A model generated the notes under the pieces. The model did not search any database, had not been told where the DNA came from, and saw nothing but the letters and a program-made list of their open reading frames with translations. Of a stretch of 64,000 nt of DNA, positions 36,008 through 44,339 are shown piece after piece. The stretch covers positions 1,798,001 through 1,862,000 of the forward strand of contig NC_014377.1 in NCBI RefSeq assembly GCF_000144645.1, written 5' to 3'. The stretch comes from Thermosediminibacter oceani DSM 16646. Lineage in GTDB: Bacteria; Bacillota; Thermosediminibacteria; Thermosediminibacterales; Thermosediminibacteraceae. The first letter of the stretch is position 1. Each line of letters starts with the position of its first letter. A program made the translations under genes and the position numbers.

Positions 36008-36400
36008 TTATTCCATTACAGCCAAAATATCACCGGTATTGACGGAAGCCCCTTCGCTTACTTCTATGGAAAGAACGGTGCCGTCCTGGGGTGCGAGGAT
36101 TTCGTTTTCCATTTTCATGGCTTCAAGGATCATTATTACCTGGCCTTTTTTGACACTCGAGCCCGGTTTTGCCTTTATCGAAAGAATTGTGCCGGGCATT
36201 GGGGCGTTTACGGTGAGTTTTCCGGCAGCAGCGGCTTTTTTAGGTGCCTTTGCAGGGGTTGGTGCCGCTTTGGGGGCTTCGGCTTTGGGCGCCGGAGCCG
36301 CTTCTTTCTTGGGAGCAGGGGCCTTTATTTCTTCACCTCCTATTTCTTCCACTTCAACTTCGTAGACTTTTTCGTTTACCGTGATCCTGTATTTTTTCAT
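36008..36400 (-). CDS. mmdC: biotin carrier (gamma) subunit of the decarboxylase
   Basis: A 130-residue biotin carrier. A short N-terminal region is joined by an Ala/Pro/Lys-rich flexible linker (about residues 27-60) to a biotinyl domain whose EAMKMENEI motif puts the biotin on Lys96. It carries CO2 from the carboxyltransferase to MmdB. It lies between the delta and beta genes, as in Veillonella- and Propionigenium-type decarboxylases. Confidence 0.93.
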   Translation of the reverse strand: MKKYRITVNEKVYEVEVEEIGGEEIKAPAPKKEAAPAPKAEAPKAAPTPAKAPKKAAAAGKLTVNAPMPGTILSIKAKPGSSVKKGQVIMILEAMKMENEILAPQDGTVLSIEVSEGASVNTGDILAVME

Positions 36401-36424
36401 GGTATTTCCCCTTTCTTTTGATTT

Positions 36425-36784
36425 TTACTCCATTGGATTCAGCCTTGATTCCATACCCCAGATTGGGGTCGTTTGATGGATTCTCCTAATTAACCCTATT
36501 TTTATCCGGTCAGCGGGTTTTTGAAGGTATGCCGAAAGAGCGGCCGTTATGACGGCCACAAGTTCCTCTTCGCCTTCTTCTGTTTCTTCCTTAATCACCA
36601 TTTCTTCCTGTGCCGGGCCTGACAGGTTTTCGGGTTCATTTTTGTCAGGCCTGTTAAATACGATCCGCATGAGGTCCAATAGAAGAGACAGCACGTATAG
36701 TGAGACGAGGGTTATTCCCATACCGAGCACGCCGGTCCTCAGGGATTCCACAAGGTCTTTTGCAAGTTCGCTCATTTTTTTCAT
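36425..36784 (-). CDS. mmdD: decarboxylase delta (OadG-like) subunit
   Basis: A 119-residue protein with one N-terminal membrane helix (LGMGITLVSLYVLSLLLDLM, about 20-39), an acidic Glu-rich middle and a tail with WGMESRLNPME. This is the plan of OadG/MmdD subunits, which hold the alpha and beta subunits together. Sequence similarity in this family is low, so position in the operon is the main support. Confidence 0.85.
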   Translation of the reverse strand: MKKMSELAKDLVESLRTGVLGMGITLVSLYVLSLLLDLMRIVFNRPDKNEPENLSGPAQEEMVIKEETEEGEEELVAVITAALSAYLQKPADRIKIGLIRRIHQTTPIWGMESRLNPME

Positions 36785-36795
36785 CCCCCTTTCTT

Positions 36796-38349
36796 TTAGA
36801 CGGGCATGTTGCCGTGTTTCTTGGCGGGCCGCTTTTCTCTTTTTGTCGCCAGCATTTCAAGAGCGCTTATTAGCTTTACTCTGGTTGTGGAGGGTTCTAT
36901 TACGTCGTCGATGTAGCCTCTTTTGGCGGCTTGATACGGTGTTGCGAATTTATTCCGGTATTCTTCGATCTTCTCTTTCCTGGTGGCAGCAGGATCTTTA
37001 GACTGTTCGATTTCTTTTCTGAATATGATGTTGGCCGCTCCTTCAGGGCCCATTACGGCTATTTCGGCGGTAGGCCAGGCAAATACCTGGTCGGCTCCCA
37101 GGTGTTTGGAGCACATGGCTATATACGCTCCGCCGTAGGCCTTCCTCACTATCACCGTTATCTTGGGCACGGTTGCTTCGGAGTAGGCGTAAAGGAGTTT
37201 TGCGCCGTGCCTTATGATGCCGTTGTGCTCCTGCGTTACACCGGGCAGATAACCCGGAGTGTCGGTGAAGGTTATTATGGGGACGTTGAAGGCATCGCAA
37301 AAGCGCACGAATCTTGCGGCTTTGTCGGAGGCGTTTATGTCGAGGCAGCCTGCAAGGACTTTGGGCTGGTTGGCCAGGATACCCACGCTTCTGCCGTTAA
37401 TTCTCGCAAAGCCGGTTATCATGTTCTGAGCAAAGTGAGGCTGCACTTCGAAGAAGTCGCCGCCGTCCACTATCTTTTTGATGACTTCTTTCATGTCGTA
37501 GGGTCTGTTGGGGTCTGCTGGCACAAGACTGTTCAATTCTTCTATTATTTTAAAGGCTTCGTCTTTGGGTTCGACATACGGTGGGTCTTCCAGGTTGTTC
37601 GACGGTATATATGAGAGCAGTTTCTTTATGCTCTCGATGCACTCTTCTTCGTTTGCCGCTAAAAAGTGGGCAACGCCGCTTTTTGTGTTGTGAGCAAGGC
37701 CGCCACCCAGTTCTTCGGGGCTCACTTCTTCGCCAGTTACGGCTTTTATTACCTGGGGGCCGGTTATGAACATTTTGCTTATGCCGTCCACCATGAATAT
37801 GAAGTCGGTGAGGGCCGGAGAATATACGGCGCCGCCGGCGCAGGGCCCAAGAATTACCGATATCTGGGGTATGACGCCGGATGCTATGGTGTTCCTGTAG
37901 AATATGTCGCCGTAGCCTTTTAAGGCGTCGACGCCTTCCTGGATCCTGGCTCCCCCTGAGTCGTTGAGGCCTATGACGGGAGCACCCATTTTCATGGCCA
38001 TGTCCATTATTTTGCATATTTTTGCGGCATGCATTTCTCCTAAGGAACCGCCTATTACGGTGAAGTCCTGGGCAAAGACAAATACGAGTCTTCCGTTTAC
38101 GGTGCCGTAGCCGGTGACGACTCCCTCGCCCGGTGCTTTCGTATCTGCCATGTCAAACTCTATGCAGCGGTGTTCTACAAAAGCGTCGATTTCTACAAAG
38201 CTTCCTTCATCCAGGAGTTTTTCGATCCTCTCCCGGGCGGTGAGTTTACCGCTCTCGTGCTGTTTTTTTATCTTACCCTCGCCGCCACCGAGCTGGACTT
38301 CATTTCTCTTTTTCCTCAGTATCTCGAGTTTTTGCTCCATGGTCTCCAT
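36796..38349 (-). CDS. mmdA: methylmalonyl-CoA decarboxylase, alpha subunit (carboxyltransferase)
   Basis: Transfers CO2 from methylmalonyl-CoA to biotin, giving propionyl-CoA. About 517 residues with the two crotonase-like halves of acyl-CoA carboxyltransferases: KLTARERIEKLLDEGSF, GGSLGEMHAAKI, NDSGGARIQEGV, GPCAGGAVYSPAL, then DTPGYLPG, RKAYGGAYIAMCSK, AEIAVMGPEGA. Homologous to PccB; the adjacent Na+ pump subunits argue for decarboxylation. The start is uncertain: the ATG at 38349 sits 13 bases after aaggag, a GTG at 38361 touches it. Confidence 0.92.
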   Translation of the reverse strand: METMEQKLEILRKKRNEVQLGGGEGKIKKQHESGKLTARERIEKLLDEGSFVEIDAFVEHRCIEFDMADTKAPGEGVVTGYGTVNGRLVFVFAQDFTVIGGSLGEMHAAKICKIMDMAMKMGAPVIGLNDSGGARIQEGVDALKGYGDIFYRNTIASGVIPQISVILGPCAGGAVYSPALTDFIFMVDGISKMFITGPQVIKAVTGEEVSPEELGGGLAHNTKSGVAHFLAANEEECIESIKKLLSYIPSNNLEDPPYVEPKDEAFKIIEELNSLVPADPNRPYDMKEVIKKIVDGGDFFEVQPHFAQNMITGFARINGRSVGILANQPKVLAGCLDINASDKAARFVRFCDAFNVPIITFTDTPGYLPGVTQEHNGIIRHGAKLLYAYSEATVPKITVIVRKAYGGAYIAMCSKHLGADQVFAWPTAEIAVMGPEGAANIIFRKEIEQSKDPAATRKEKIEEYRNKFATPYQAAKRGYIDDVIEPSTTRVKLISALEMLATKREKRPAKKHGNMPV

Positions 38350-38367
38350 TTGCCCTTTCACTCTCCT

Positions 38368-38769
38368 TTATCTCTCGCAAAGTTCTATGAGCACGCCTTT
38401 CGTAGCTTTGGGATGGATGAAGGCGATTTTCGCTCCCCCTGCACCGTATCTGGGTTTTTCATCGATTAGCCTTACACCCTTTTGCTTGAGCTCTTCCAGA
38501 GCTTTTTCAATATCGTCCACCCGGAAGGCTATGTGCTGTATCCCCTCGCCGTTTTTCTCTATGAACCGTGCGATAGGGCCTTCGGGGTCGGTGGATTCAA
38601 GAAGTTCCACTTCGCTTTCTCCTACCGGTATGAAGGCTACTTTTACTTTCTGCTCCGCCACCTCTTCCACGCCGTGCATTTCAAGCCCTAAAAGTTCGGT
38701 GTATATTTTCGACGCCTCTTCTATGCTCTTTACGGCTACACCTATGTGGTCTATTTTCAGGGTCTTCAT
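38368..38769 (-). CDS. mce: methylmalonyl-CoA epimerase
   Basis: Interconverts (R)- and (S)-methylmalonyl-CoA, joining mutase and decarboxylase. The 133 residues form two vicinal-oxygen-chelate repeats with metal ligands His in KIDHIGVAV, Gln/His in GIQHIAFRV and Glu in GVLIELCE. It overlaps the preceding small mutase subunit gene by 4 bases. Confidence 0.95.
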   Translation of the reverse strand: MKTLKIDHIGVAVKSIEEASKIYTELLGLEMHGVEEVAEQKVKVAFIPVGESEVELLESTDPEGPIARFIEKNGEGIQHIAFRVDDIEKALEELKQKGVRLIDEKPRYGAGGAKIAFIHPKATKGVLIELCER

Positions 38770-39191
38770 TGCTTTTTACCTCCCGCGCTCAGTTTGTTTT
38801 TTATAAACTCCACTATTTGAGAAATAGGTGTGCCCGGGGTAAATATCTCTGCTATGCCGCACTCCTTCAGGTAAGGAATGTCATCGTGGGGTATTACACC
38901 TCCGCCAACTACCAGGATATCATCGGCTCCCTTTTCCCTCAAAAGTTCTATTACCCTGGGGAAGAGCACGTTGTGGGCTCCGGACAGTATCGAAAGCCCT
39001 ATTACGTCTACGTCTTCCTGGATGGCGGCTTCTACTATCTGTTCAGGAGTCTGGCGAAGTCCGGTGTAGATTACTTCCATCCCCGCGTCTCTCAAAGCCC
39101 TGGCTATTACTTTTGCTCCACGGTCATGGCCGTCAAGGCCCGGTTTTGCTATCAATACTCTTATCGTCTTTGTTTCCTGCATTTTTTTCAC
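38766..39191 (-). CDS. methylmalonyl-CoA mutase, small B12-binding subunit
   Basis: A 141-residue cobalamin-binding protein with the base-off/His-on signature: GLDGHDRG (His22 ligates cobalt), then GLSILSGAH and [11 protein letters not shown]. It is the separate C-terminal piece of a two-polypeptide mutase, as in archaea and many Clostridia. It follows the large subunit by 6 bp and overlaps the epimerase gene. Confidence 0.94.
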   Translation of the reverse strand: MKKMQETKTIRVLIAKPGLDGHDRGAKVIARALRDAGMEVIYTGLRQTPEQIVEAAIQEDVDVIGLSILSGAHNVLFPRVIELLREKGADDILVVGGGVIPHDDIPYLKECGIAEIFTPGTPISQIVEFIKNKLSAGGKKQ

Positions 39192-39197
39192 CCCTCG

Positions 39198-40877
39198 TTA
39201 AAAGGTTACGGTAGCCTTGTATTCGCCGAATACCCGGCGCAGGGTGTCGCATATTTCACCCAGAGTGGCATACGCCTTTACGCAGTTTATTATGCTCGGC
39301 ATGAGGTTTTCATCGGTGGCAGCTTTTTTGGAGAGTTCCTCCAGTGCGTTTTGGACGGCTATGTTGTCCCTGGTTGCCCTCAGTGTTTCGAGTTTCTTTT
39401 TCTGTATTTTTTCGACTTCCGGATTTACTTTTAGGAGGTTCTTCGGCGGTTCTTCTTCTATCTGGAATTTGTTTACTCCCACTACTATCCTGCGGCCCGA
39501 TTCGATTTCCTGCTGGTATCTGTAGGCGCTGTCTTGGATTTCCTGCTGGATGTAGCCTTTTTCTATGGCCTTCGGGGCGCCTCCAAGTTCGTCGATTTTT
39601 TGTATATATTCCATGGCTTTTTGTTCTATGAGGTTTGTGAGGTGTTCTACATAGTAGGAACCAGCAAGCGGATCTATTGTCTCCGTTACTCCGCTTTCGT
39701 AAGCTATTATCTGCTGGGTCCTCAGAGCTATTCTCACGGATTCTTCGGTCGGTAAAGCCAGTGCTTCGTCTCTTGAGTTGGTGTGCAGCGATTGGGTGCC
39801 TCCCAGCACTGCTGCCAGAGCCTGGATGGTTACCCTTACTATGTTGTTGTCCGGCTGCTGAGCGGTAAGGGTGGACCCACCGGTCTGGGTGTGGAAGCGC
39901 AGCATCATTGATTTCGGGTTTTTGGCTTTGAAACGTTCTTTCATTATACGGGCCCACAGTCTCCTCGCTGCTCTGAATTTGGCCACTTCTTCCAGCAGGT
40001 CGTTGTGGGCGTTGAAGAAGAAGGAAAGTCTCGGAGCAAATTCGTCGACGTCAAGGCCAGCTTTTATTGCGGCTTCTACGTAGGCTATACCGTTGGCCAA
40101 GGTGAAGGCCACTTCCTGTACCGCCGTGGCTCCCGCTTCCCTTATGTGGTAGCCGCTTATGCTTATGGTGTTCCATTTTGGCACGTGCTTGGAGCAGAAT
40201 TCAAAGATGTTGGTGATGAGCCTCATGGATGGCTCCGGCGGGAATATATAGGTGCCCCGCGCCACGTATTCTTTCAGTATGTCGTTCTGGATGGTCCCCG
40301 ATAGTTTGTCGGCGCTCACTCCCTGTTTTTCCGCCACAGCTATATACATGGCAAGAAGTACCGAAGCAGGAGCGTTTATGGTCATGGATGTGCTGACCTG
40401 ATCCAGGGGTATGCCGTCAAACAGTATCTCCATGTCTTTCAGCGAGTCGATGGCTACGCCTACTTTGCCCACTTCACCTTGAGCTAGGGGATGGTCAGAG
40501 TCGTAGCCTATCTGGGTGGGCAGGTCGAAAGCCACACTCAAGCCTGTCTGTCCCTGGGACAGGAGATATTTATATCTTTCGTTGGATTCTTCAGCGGTGC
40601 CAAAGCCCGCATACTGCCTCATGGTCCAGAAGCGGCCTCTATACATTGTGGGCTGAATTCCCCTGGTGTAAGGGTATTCACCGGGAAAACCCAGGTCTTT
40701 CATATAGTCTAGTTCTTGTACATCTAATGGTGTATACAGGCGGTCCACTTCTAAGTTGGAGCCGGTGTAGAATTTTTCATGCCTCTCTGGAGTCTTTTTT
40801 ATGACTTTGTCTACTGTTGTACTTTCCCATCTTGTCTTTTCTTGTTCAAGTTTTTTGAGGGATTCCTGGTTAAACAT
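39198..40877 (-). CDS. methylmalonyl-CoA mutase, large (substrate-binding) subunit
   Basis: Adenosylcobalamin-dependent conversion of succinyl-CoA and methylmalonyl-CoA. The 559 residues form the TIM-barrel substrate domain: [79 protein letters not shown] and [10 protein letters not shown]. The motif set favours methylmalonyl-CoA over isobutyryl-CoA mutase. It heads the seven-gene operon, 45 bp behind a structured leader element, with ggaggt before the ATG. Confidence 0.94.
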   Translation of the reverse strand: MFNQESLKKLEQEKTRWESTTVDKVIKKTPERHEKFYTGSNLEVDRLYTPLDVQELDYMKDLGFPGEYPYTRGIQPTMYRGRFWTMRQYAGFGTAEESNERYKYLLSQGQTGLSVAFDLPTQIGYDSDHPLAQGEVGKVGVAIDSLKDMEILFDGIPLDQVSTSMTINAPASVLLAMYIAVAEKQGVSADKLSGTIQNDILKEYVARGTYIFPPEPSMRLITNIFEFCSKHVPKWNTISISGYHIREAGATAVQEVAFTLANGIAYVEAAIKAGLDVDEFAPRLSFFFNAHNDLLEEVAKFRAARRLWARIMKERFKAKNPKSMMLRFHTQTGGSTLTAQQPDNNIVRVTIQALAAVLGGTQSLHTNSRDEALALPTEESVRIALRTQQIIAYESGVTETIDPLAGSYYVEHLTNLIEQKAMEYIQKIDELGGAPKAIEKGYIQQEIQDSAYRYQQEIESGRRIVVGVNKFQIEEEPPKNLLKVNPEVEKIQKKKLETLRATRDNIAVQNALEELSKKAATDENLMPSIINCVKAYATLGEICDTLRRVFGEYKATVTF

Positions 40878-40921
40878 CTGCCAATACCTCCATATTTATA
40901 AATATAAAGATTTAGAAAAAT

Positions 40922-41023
40922 CCCCGGCACCCCGTAACGACCGACGCGAATTTGTCCGGAGCGGGAGGGATGGGTCATAGAAAACTGCCGGAAGTCTCCA
41001 GTAGTGCAATCGGGATGCCGGGA
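40922..41023 (-). ncRNA. structured leader element of the methylmalonyl-CoA operon
   Basis: On the minus strand a 12-bp closing stem (cccggcatcccg at 41022-41011 with cggggtgccggg at 40934-40923) encloses a hairpin ctgga-GACT-tccgg extended by ACT/AGT, and a second arm gacc/ggtc containing a bulged ccggac/gtcgg helix. A T5 run follows the closing stem. Pairs that are U-G wobbles in the minus-strand RNA would be C-A mismatches in the plus-strand RNA, so the functional strand is probably the operon's. Not a recognised riboswitch to me; it could also be a repeat or terminator. Confidence 0.5.
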
Positions 41024-41054
41024 AAAACTAAGTTAACCGCCGAAATTCACGGCG
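41023..41054 (-). terminator. possible terminator of the AspT-like carrier gene
   Basis: Stem cgccg/cggcg with a tgaattt loop; on the minus strand it is followed by gttaacttagttttt. It abuts the structured leader of the mutase operon. Confidence 0.45.
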
Positions 41055-41090
41055 TGGGCTGAAACGGCTCAGCGAGGAATTCTGACCAAA

Positions 41091-42251
41091 TTAACCGAGT
41101 ATCGTGTGGAGCAGTATGGTCCATATTACCATGAAGAGAAGCGCTATCGGATAGGTCGCGCCGTAACCGGTGGCAACCTCATCGGTACCGGTGGCGTCGA
41201 TGGCCGCTCCGAGACCCGGCGTACTGGTCATACCACCGCATATAGCACCGGCCAGGAGTATCCAGTTTATCTTCCAGATATACCTGCCGATCAGGAATCC
41301 GACCAGTGCGGCGAAAACCCCCGCTAAAAACCCGATTACCATCAAGCTGACGCCGGACTGCTTTACCACTTCCATAACGCCTGCTCCGCTCTCGATACCT
41401 ACGATAGCAAGGAAGAAGGCAAGGCCCAGTTCTCTAAAAGAGGCCAGCACTTCCTTGGGCATACGGGTGCTCAACGGCCCTATCTTTCTAAAATAGCCCA
41501 GCAAAAGTGCGGATATAAGGACGCCACCCGTGGTCTCCAGTTTTACGGGTGTTGCGATGCCCGGTAATTTAATCGGAATGCTGCCTATGATAATACCGAT
41601 GGCAAGAATGATGCAGTAACTCAGCAGATTAAACTTTTCCTTCGCTTCTTGACCTTCGGACTTATCGGCGGACTCACCCCGCCCCATTTCAATCCTATAC
41701 CTTTCAAGCTCCTTCTTTACATCTATCCTGAAGATTATCGGAGCCAGATGTACGAAAAGTATTACAACTAGTACGCCGAAGGGGTATGCCACGGCATGCC
41801 CAATGGTTATATTCGGGTTGTTGTTGGTGGCCTCCAGCGCCGCGGCAAGGCCCGGCGAACTGGTTAGGGCACCGGTATAGGTCCCGGATACCAGGTAGGG
41901 ATCCAGACTTCCCTGGTACATTAAAGTGAGAATATAAGTAGCGAAGGCTCCGGCAAAGGTGATTATTATCCCCAGCATGACGAACTTCAGTCCGTAAAGC
42001 TTTATTACCTTTCCTATGTCCTTTGCCGCCAGCAGACCTACGGCCGAAACGAACAGCACAAGGCTGAAGGTGAAGAGCACATTGTCGACCTTGTAGCCTA
42101 AAGCCCCAAAGACGAGACCCACGAAAAGCGCACCGGAAGTCTCCAGGCTAATACCTTTGATCTTTATTCTTCCAATCATCAGGCCGAGAGCGGTAGCCAC
42201 GAACAGGATGAAGAATTTATTCCCTGTTACACTCTTGATAAATGCGTCCAG
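41091..42251 (-). CDS. AspT/YidE-type aspartate:alanine exchanger-like carrier
   Basis: Membrane carrier of the AspT/YidE/YbjL class (AAEx), built from two repeated hydrophobic domains (GTYTGALTSSPGLAAALEAT in the first, GAICGGMTSTPGLGAAID in the second). There is no TrkA-C (RCK) insert, and at about 386 residues it is shorter than AspT. The family motif-bearing frame continues upstream of the GTG at 42200 for 17 hydrophobic codons; a CTG at 42251 lies right behind gggagg and is the best start, though non-standard. A C4-dicarboxylate or amino-acid exchanger would fit the neighbouring succinate/propionate genes (inference). Confidence 0.75.
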   Translation of the reverse strand: MDAFIKSVTGNKFFILFVATALGLMIGRIKIKGISLETSGALFVGLVFGALGYKVDNVLFTFSLVLFVSAVGLLAAKDIGKVIKLYGLKFVMLGIIITFAGAFATYILTLMYQGSLDPYLVSGTYTGALTSSPGLAAALEATNNNPNITIGHAVAYPFGVLVVILFVHLAPIIFRIDVKKELERYRIEMGRGESADKSEGQEAKEKFNLLSYCIILAIGIIIGSIPIKLPGIATPVKLETTGGVLISALLLGYFRKIGPLSTRMPKEVLASFRELGLAFFLAIVGIESGAGVMEVVKQSGVSLMVIGFLAGVFAALVGFLIGRYIWKINWILLAGAICGGMTSTPGLGAAIDATGTDEVATGYGATYPIALLFMVIWTILLHTILG

Positions 42252-42290
42252 AAATATCCCTCCCGAAATTTTTAGTGGAATAAAGGTCTT

Positions 42291-43790
42291 TTATATCATC
42301 CTCCCTTTTTGCAAAAAGTTTATGTGCCAGGATAATGCTTCCTCGAGGATATGCGGCGTATGGGCGGAACCCGATAGATCCACCGCTTTTTTGTAATATT
42401 CCATAAGGGCGTCCCTGTAGTCAGGATGGGCACATTTTTGTATGATTTCCCTGGCCCTTTCCCTGGGGCTCAGTCCCCTGAGGTCGGCCAAGCCTTGTTC
42501 GGTAACCACTACCATTACGTCGTGCTCGGTGTGGTCCACGTGGGATACTTTCGGAACTATACAGGAGATTGCACCGTCTTTGGCGGTGGACGGGGTTGCG
42601 AAAATTGATAAATAGGCGTTCCTGGCGAAATCGCCGGAACCTCCTATACCGTTCATCATTTTGGTGCCCATTATATGGGTTGAATTAACGTGGCCGTATA
42701 TGTCAACCTCAATAGCTGTATTCATGGCTATGATCCCCAGGCGGCGGATCACTTCGGGATTGTTGCTTATCTCCTGAGGTCTGAGTATGATCTTATCCCT
42801 GTAGAAATTAATATTTTTATAGAATCTTTCAAGCCCTTCTTCCGAAGGAGTAACAGATGTGCCGGAAGCTATGGTCATCTTGCCGCTGTCCAGCAGGTCG
42901 AACACCGCATCCTGGATAACCTCCGAATAAAACTCGAGCCCTTCAAATGGAGAATCCACAAGGCCTTTCAGCACGGCGTTGGCAATATTCCCGACACCCG
43001 ACTGCAGCGGCAGCAGCTTTTTGGGAAGCCTGCCCCTTTTGACTTCATGGTCTAAGAATTCGATGAGGTGCTCGGAAATTTTTCGGGAACACTCGTTAAC
43101 AGGAGCAAGGGGTCTTACACTGTCCTTCCTGCTGGTCAGGACAATCGCGGCAATTTTTTCGGGATTGCAGGGTATATAAGTGGTGCCTATCCTGTCGGCA
43201 GTCTTAGTAATGGGTATCGGTTTGCGGTGAGGTGGATTCTCCGGCGTATAGATATCGTGCATTCCTTCCAATTCTAGGGGTTGGCTTTCGTTCAGCTCAA
43301 CTATTACTTTTTCTGCCATCTCTATGAAAACGGGGGTATTGCCCACCGAGGTAGCCGGTACTATGCCTCCATCTTCCCGAATAGCTACGGCCTCAACTAT
43401 GGCTACGTCGAGCTTGCCCAGAAAGCCGTACCTAATCATTTGGGGCATATGGCTCAGGTGAAGGTCCACAAACTCGATCTGGCCCGAATTAATACCTTTC
43501 CTAATACTGTCATTGGTCTGGTAGGGTATTCTCTTGGTTATGGCACCAGCCCTGGCAAGGGTCCCGTCCAGCTCATCACCCACCGAGGCACCGGTATATA
43601 GAGTTATCCTTAGGTTTTCCTTCTCAGCCCGTTTCGCCAGGGCCATCGGAACCTCCTTGGGGTACCCGGCCGGCGTAAAACCGCTGGTGCCGACGATCAT
43701 CCCGTCTTTGATGAGGGATGCAGCCTCTTCGGCCGTCATGATTTTGGCCTCAAGGCTTCTTGACCGAAGTCTTTCACTGGAGGCCTTCAT
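42291..43790 (-). CDS. acetyl-CoA hydrolase/transferase family CoA-transferase
   Basis: About 499 residues of the Cat1/AarC (succinyl-CoA:acetate or propionyl-CoA:succinate CoA-transferase) family. Visible are the N-terminal IKDGMIVGTSGFTPAGYPKEVP, the central SGVGNIANAVLKGL, the catalytic-Glu region EFYSEVIQD and MNGIGGSGDFARNAYLS. Start at 43790 with ggggtgat upstream; the longer frame has no RBS. Beside a propionate-forming operon, CoA exchange between propionyl-CoA and succinate or acetate is the likely role. A strong terminator-like hairpin lies in its upstream region. Confidence 0.88.
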   Translation of the reverse strand: MKASSERLRSRSLEAKIMTAEEAASLIKDGMIVGTSGFTPAGYPKEVPMALAKRAEKENLRITLYTGASVGDELDGTLARAGAITKRIPYQTNDSIRKGINSGQIEFVDLHLSHMPQMIRYGFLGKLDVAIVEAVAIREDGGIVPATSVGNTPVFIEMAEKVIVELNESQPLELEGMHDIYTPENPPHRKPIPITKTADRIGTTYIPCNPEKIAAIVLTSRKDSVRPLAPVNECSRKISEHLIEFLDHEVKRGRLPKKLLPLQSGVGNIANAVLKGLVDSPFEGLEFYSEVIQDAVFDLLDSGKMTIASGTSVTPSEEGLERFYKNINFYRDKIILRPQEISNNPEVIRRLGIIAMNTAIEVDIYGHVNSTHIMGTKMMNGIGGSGDFARNAYLSIFATPSTAKDGAISCIVPKVSHVDHTEHDVMVVVTEQGLADLRGLSPRERAREIIQKCAHPDYRDALMEYYKKAVDLSGSAHTPHILEEALSWHINFLQKGRMI

Positions 43791-43829
43791 CTTTATCACC
43801 CCGTAAAAGTTATTCATTATTTTCCAAAA

Positions 43830-43909
43830 ATAAAAATGCGGCCGCGGTGGCATGAAATGCCACCTACGGCCGCACATTATCCGCTTTTCCGGCGAAAGGT
43901 CTTTTCACC
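43830..43909 (-). repeat. two-hairpin element, copy A
   Basis: On the minus strand: a small hairpin ggtgaaa-AGACC-tttcgcc, a spacer, then a 17-bp hairpin (tgcggccg... and cggccgca at its base) running into TTTTTATTTTT. The same order and length recur at 45593-45673. Copy A can terminate the DUF3870 transcript or attenuate the CoA-transferase gene. Confidence 0.6.
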
Positions 43910-43936
43910 GTTACAGATAAATGGCCTTATCAGTAT

Positions 43937-44263
43937 TTATTTTTTTTTCAGATATTCCTTATACTTCATCAGGCATATCTTAAGAGCTGTAATAATTGAT
44001 TTTTTAGCTGTTCCCCAGTACTGGTTTTCAAATACTTTCAATATGCTATCGAAGTTTTCCATATTCCCCCCAACCACCGCCCTTTTGAAAAAGTCCCTAG
44101 CCACGTTTGTCGCCAGCGTAATATCCGCATCCATTATGTTCGAAGTCTTGGTATCGACCAATAGGGTGACTCCTACTACGGTATACAGCCTCTGCGCGGT
44201 GGTTTCACCGGGGAGCTTCGCGTATCCCGTTACGATGATTTCATGTTCGGGTACGTTTCCCAT
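43937..44263 (-). CDS. DUF3870 family protein
   Basis: A 108-residue soluble protein that matches DUF3870 (VTGYAKLPGETTAQRLYTVVGVTLLVD, DADITLATNVARDFF). Function unknown. It lies between a CoA-transferase and a DSD1-type PLP enzyme, all in one direction. The Shine-Dalgarno aaaggggg is 5 bases before the ATG. In other Firmicutes members of the family often sit beside amino-acid or acyl-CoA catabolic genes; that is the only hint. Confidence 0.75.
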   Translation of the reverse strand: MGNVPEHEIIVTGYAKLPGETTAQRLYTVVGVTLLVDTKTSNIMDADITLATNVARDFFKRAVVGGNMENFDSILKVFENQYWGTAKKSIITALKICLMKYKEYLKKK

Positions 44264-44339
44264 CGCAGCCCCCTTTATGTGATTAATTGCACTAGTGTTT
44301 TTATTTAATAATTCGACGAAAAATCTCTCAATCCTTCTT

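Noticed and set aside
40922-41023. Cobalamin riboswitch before the mutase operon
   Set aside because: CTGGAGAC resembles part of a B12 box, but it lies near the 5' end of the element and the other conserved core segments are missing.
43835-43880. T-box leader (ggtggca...ccaccgcgg)
   Set aside because: The antiterminator signature is split by a loop and there is no stem I or specifier region; the segment is simply a long hairpin.
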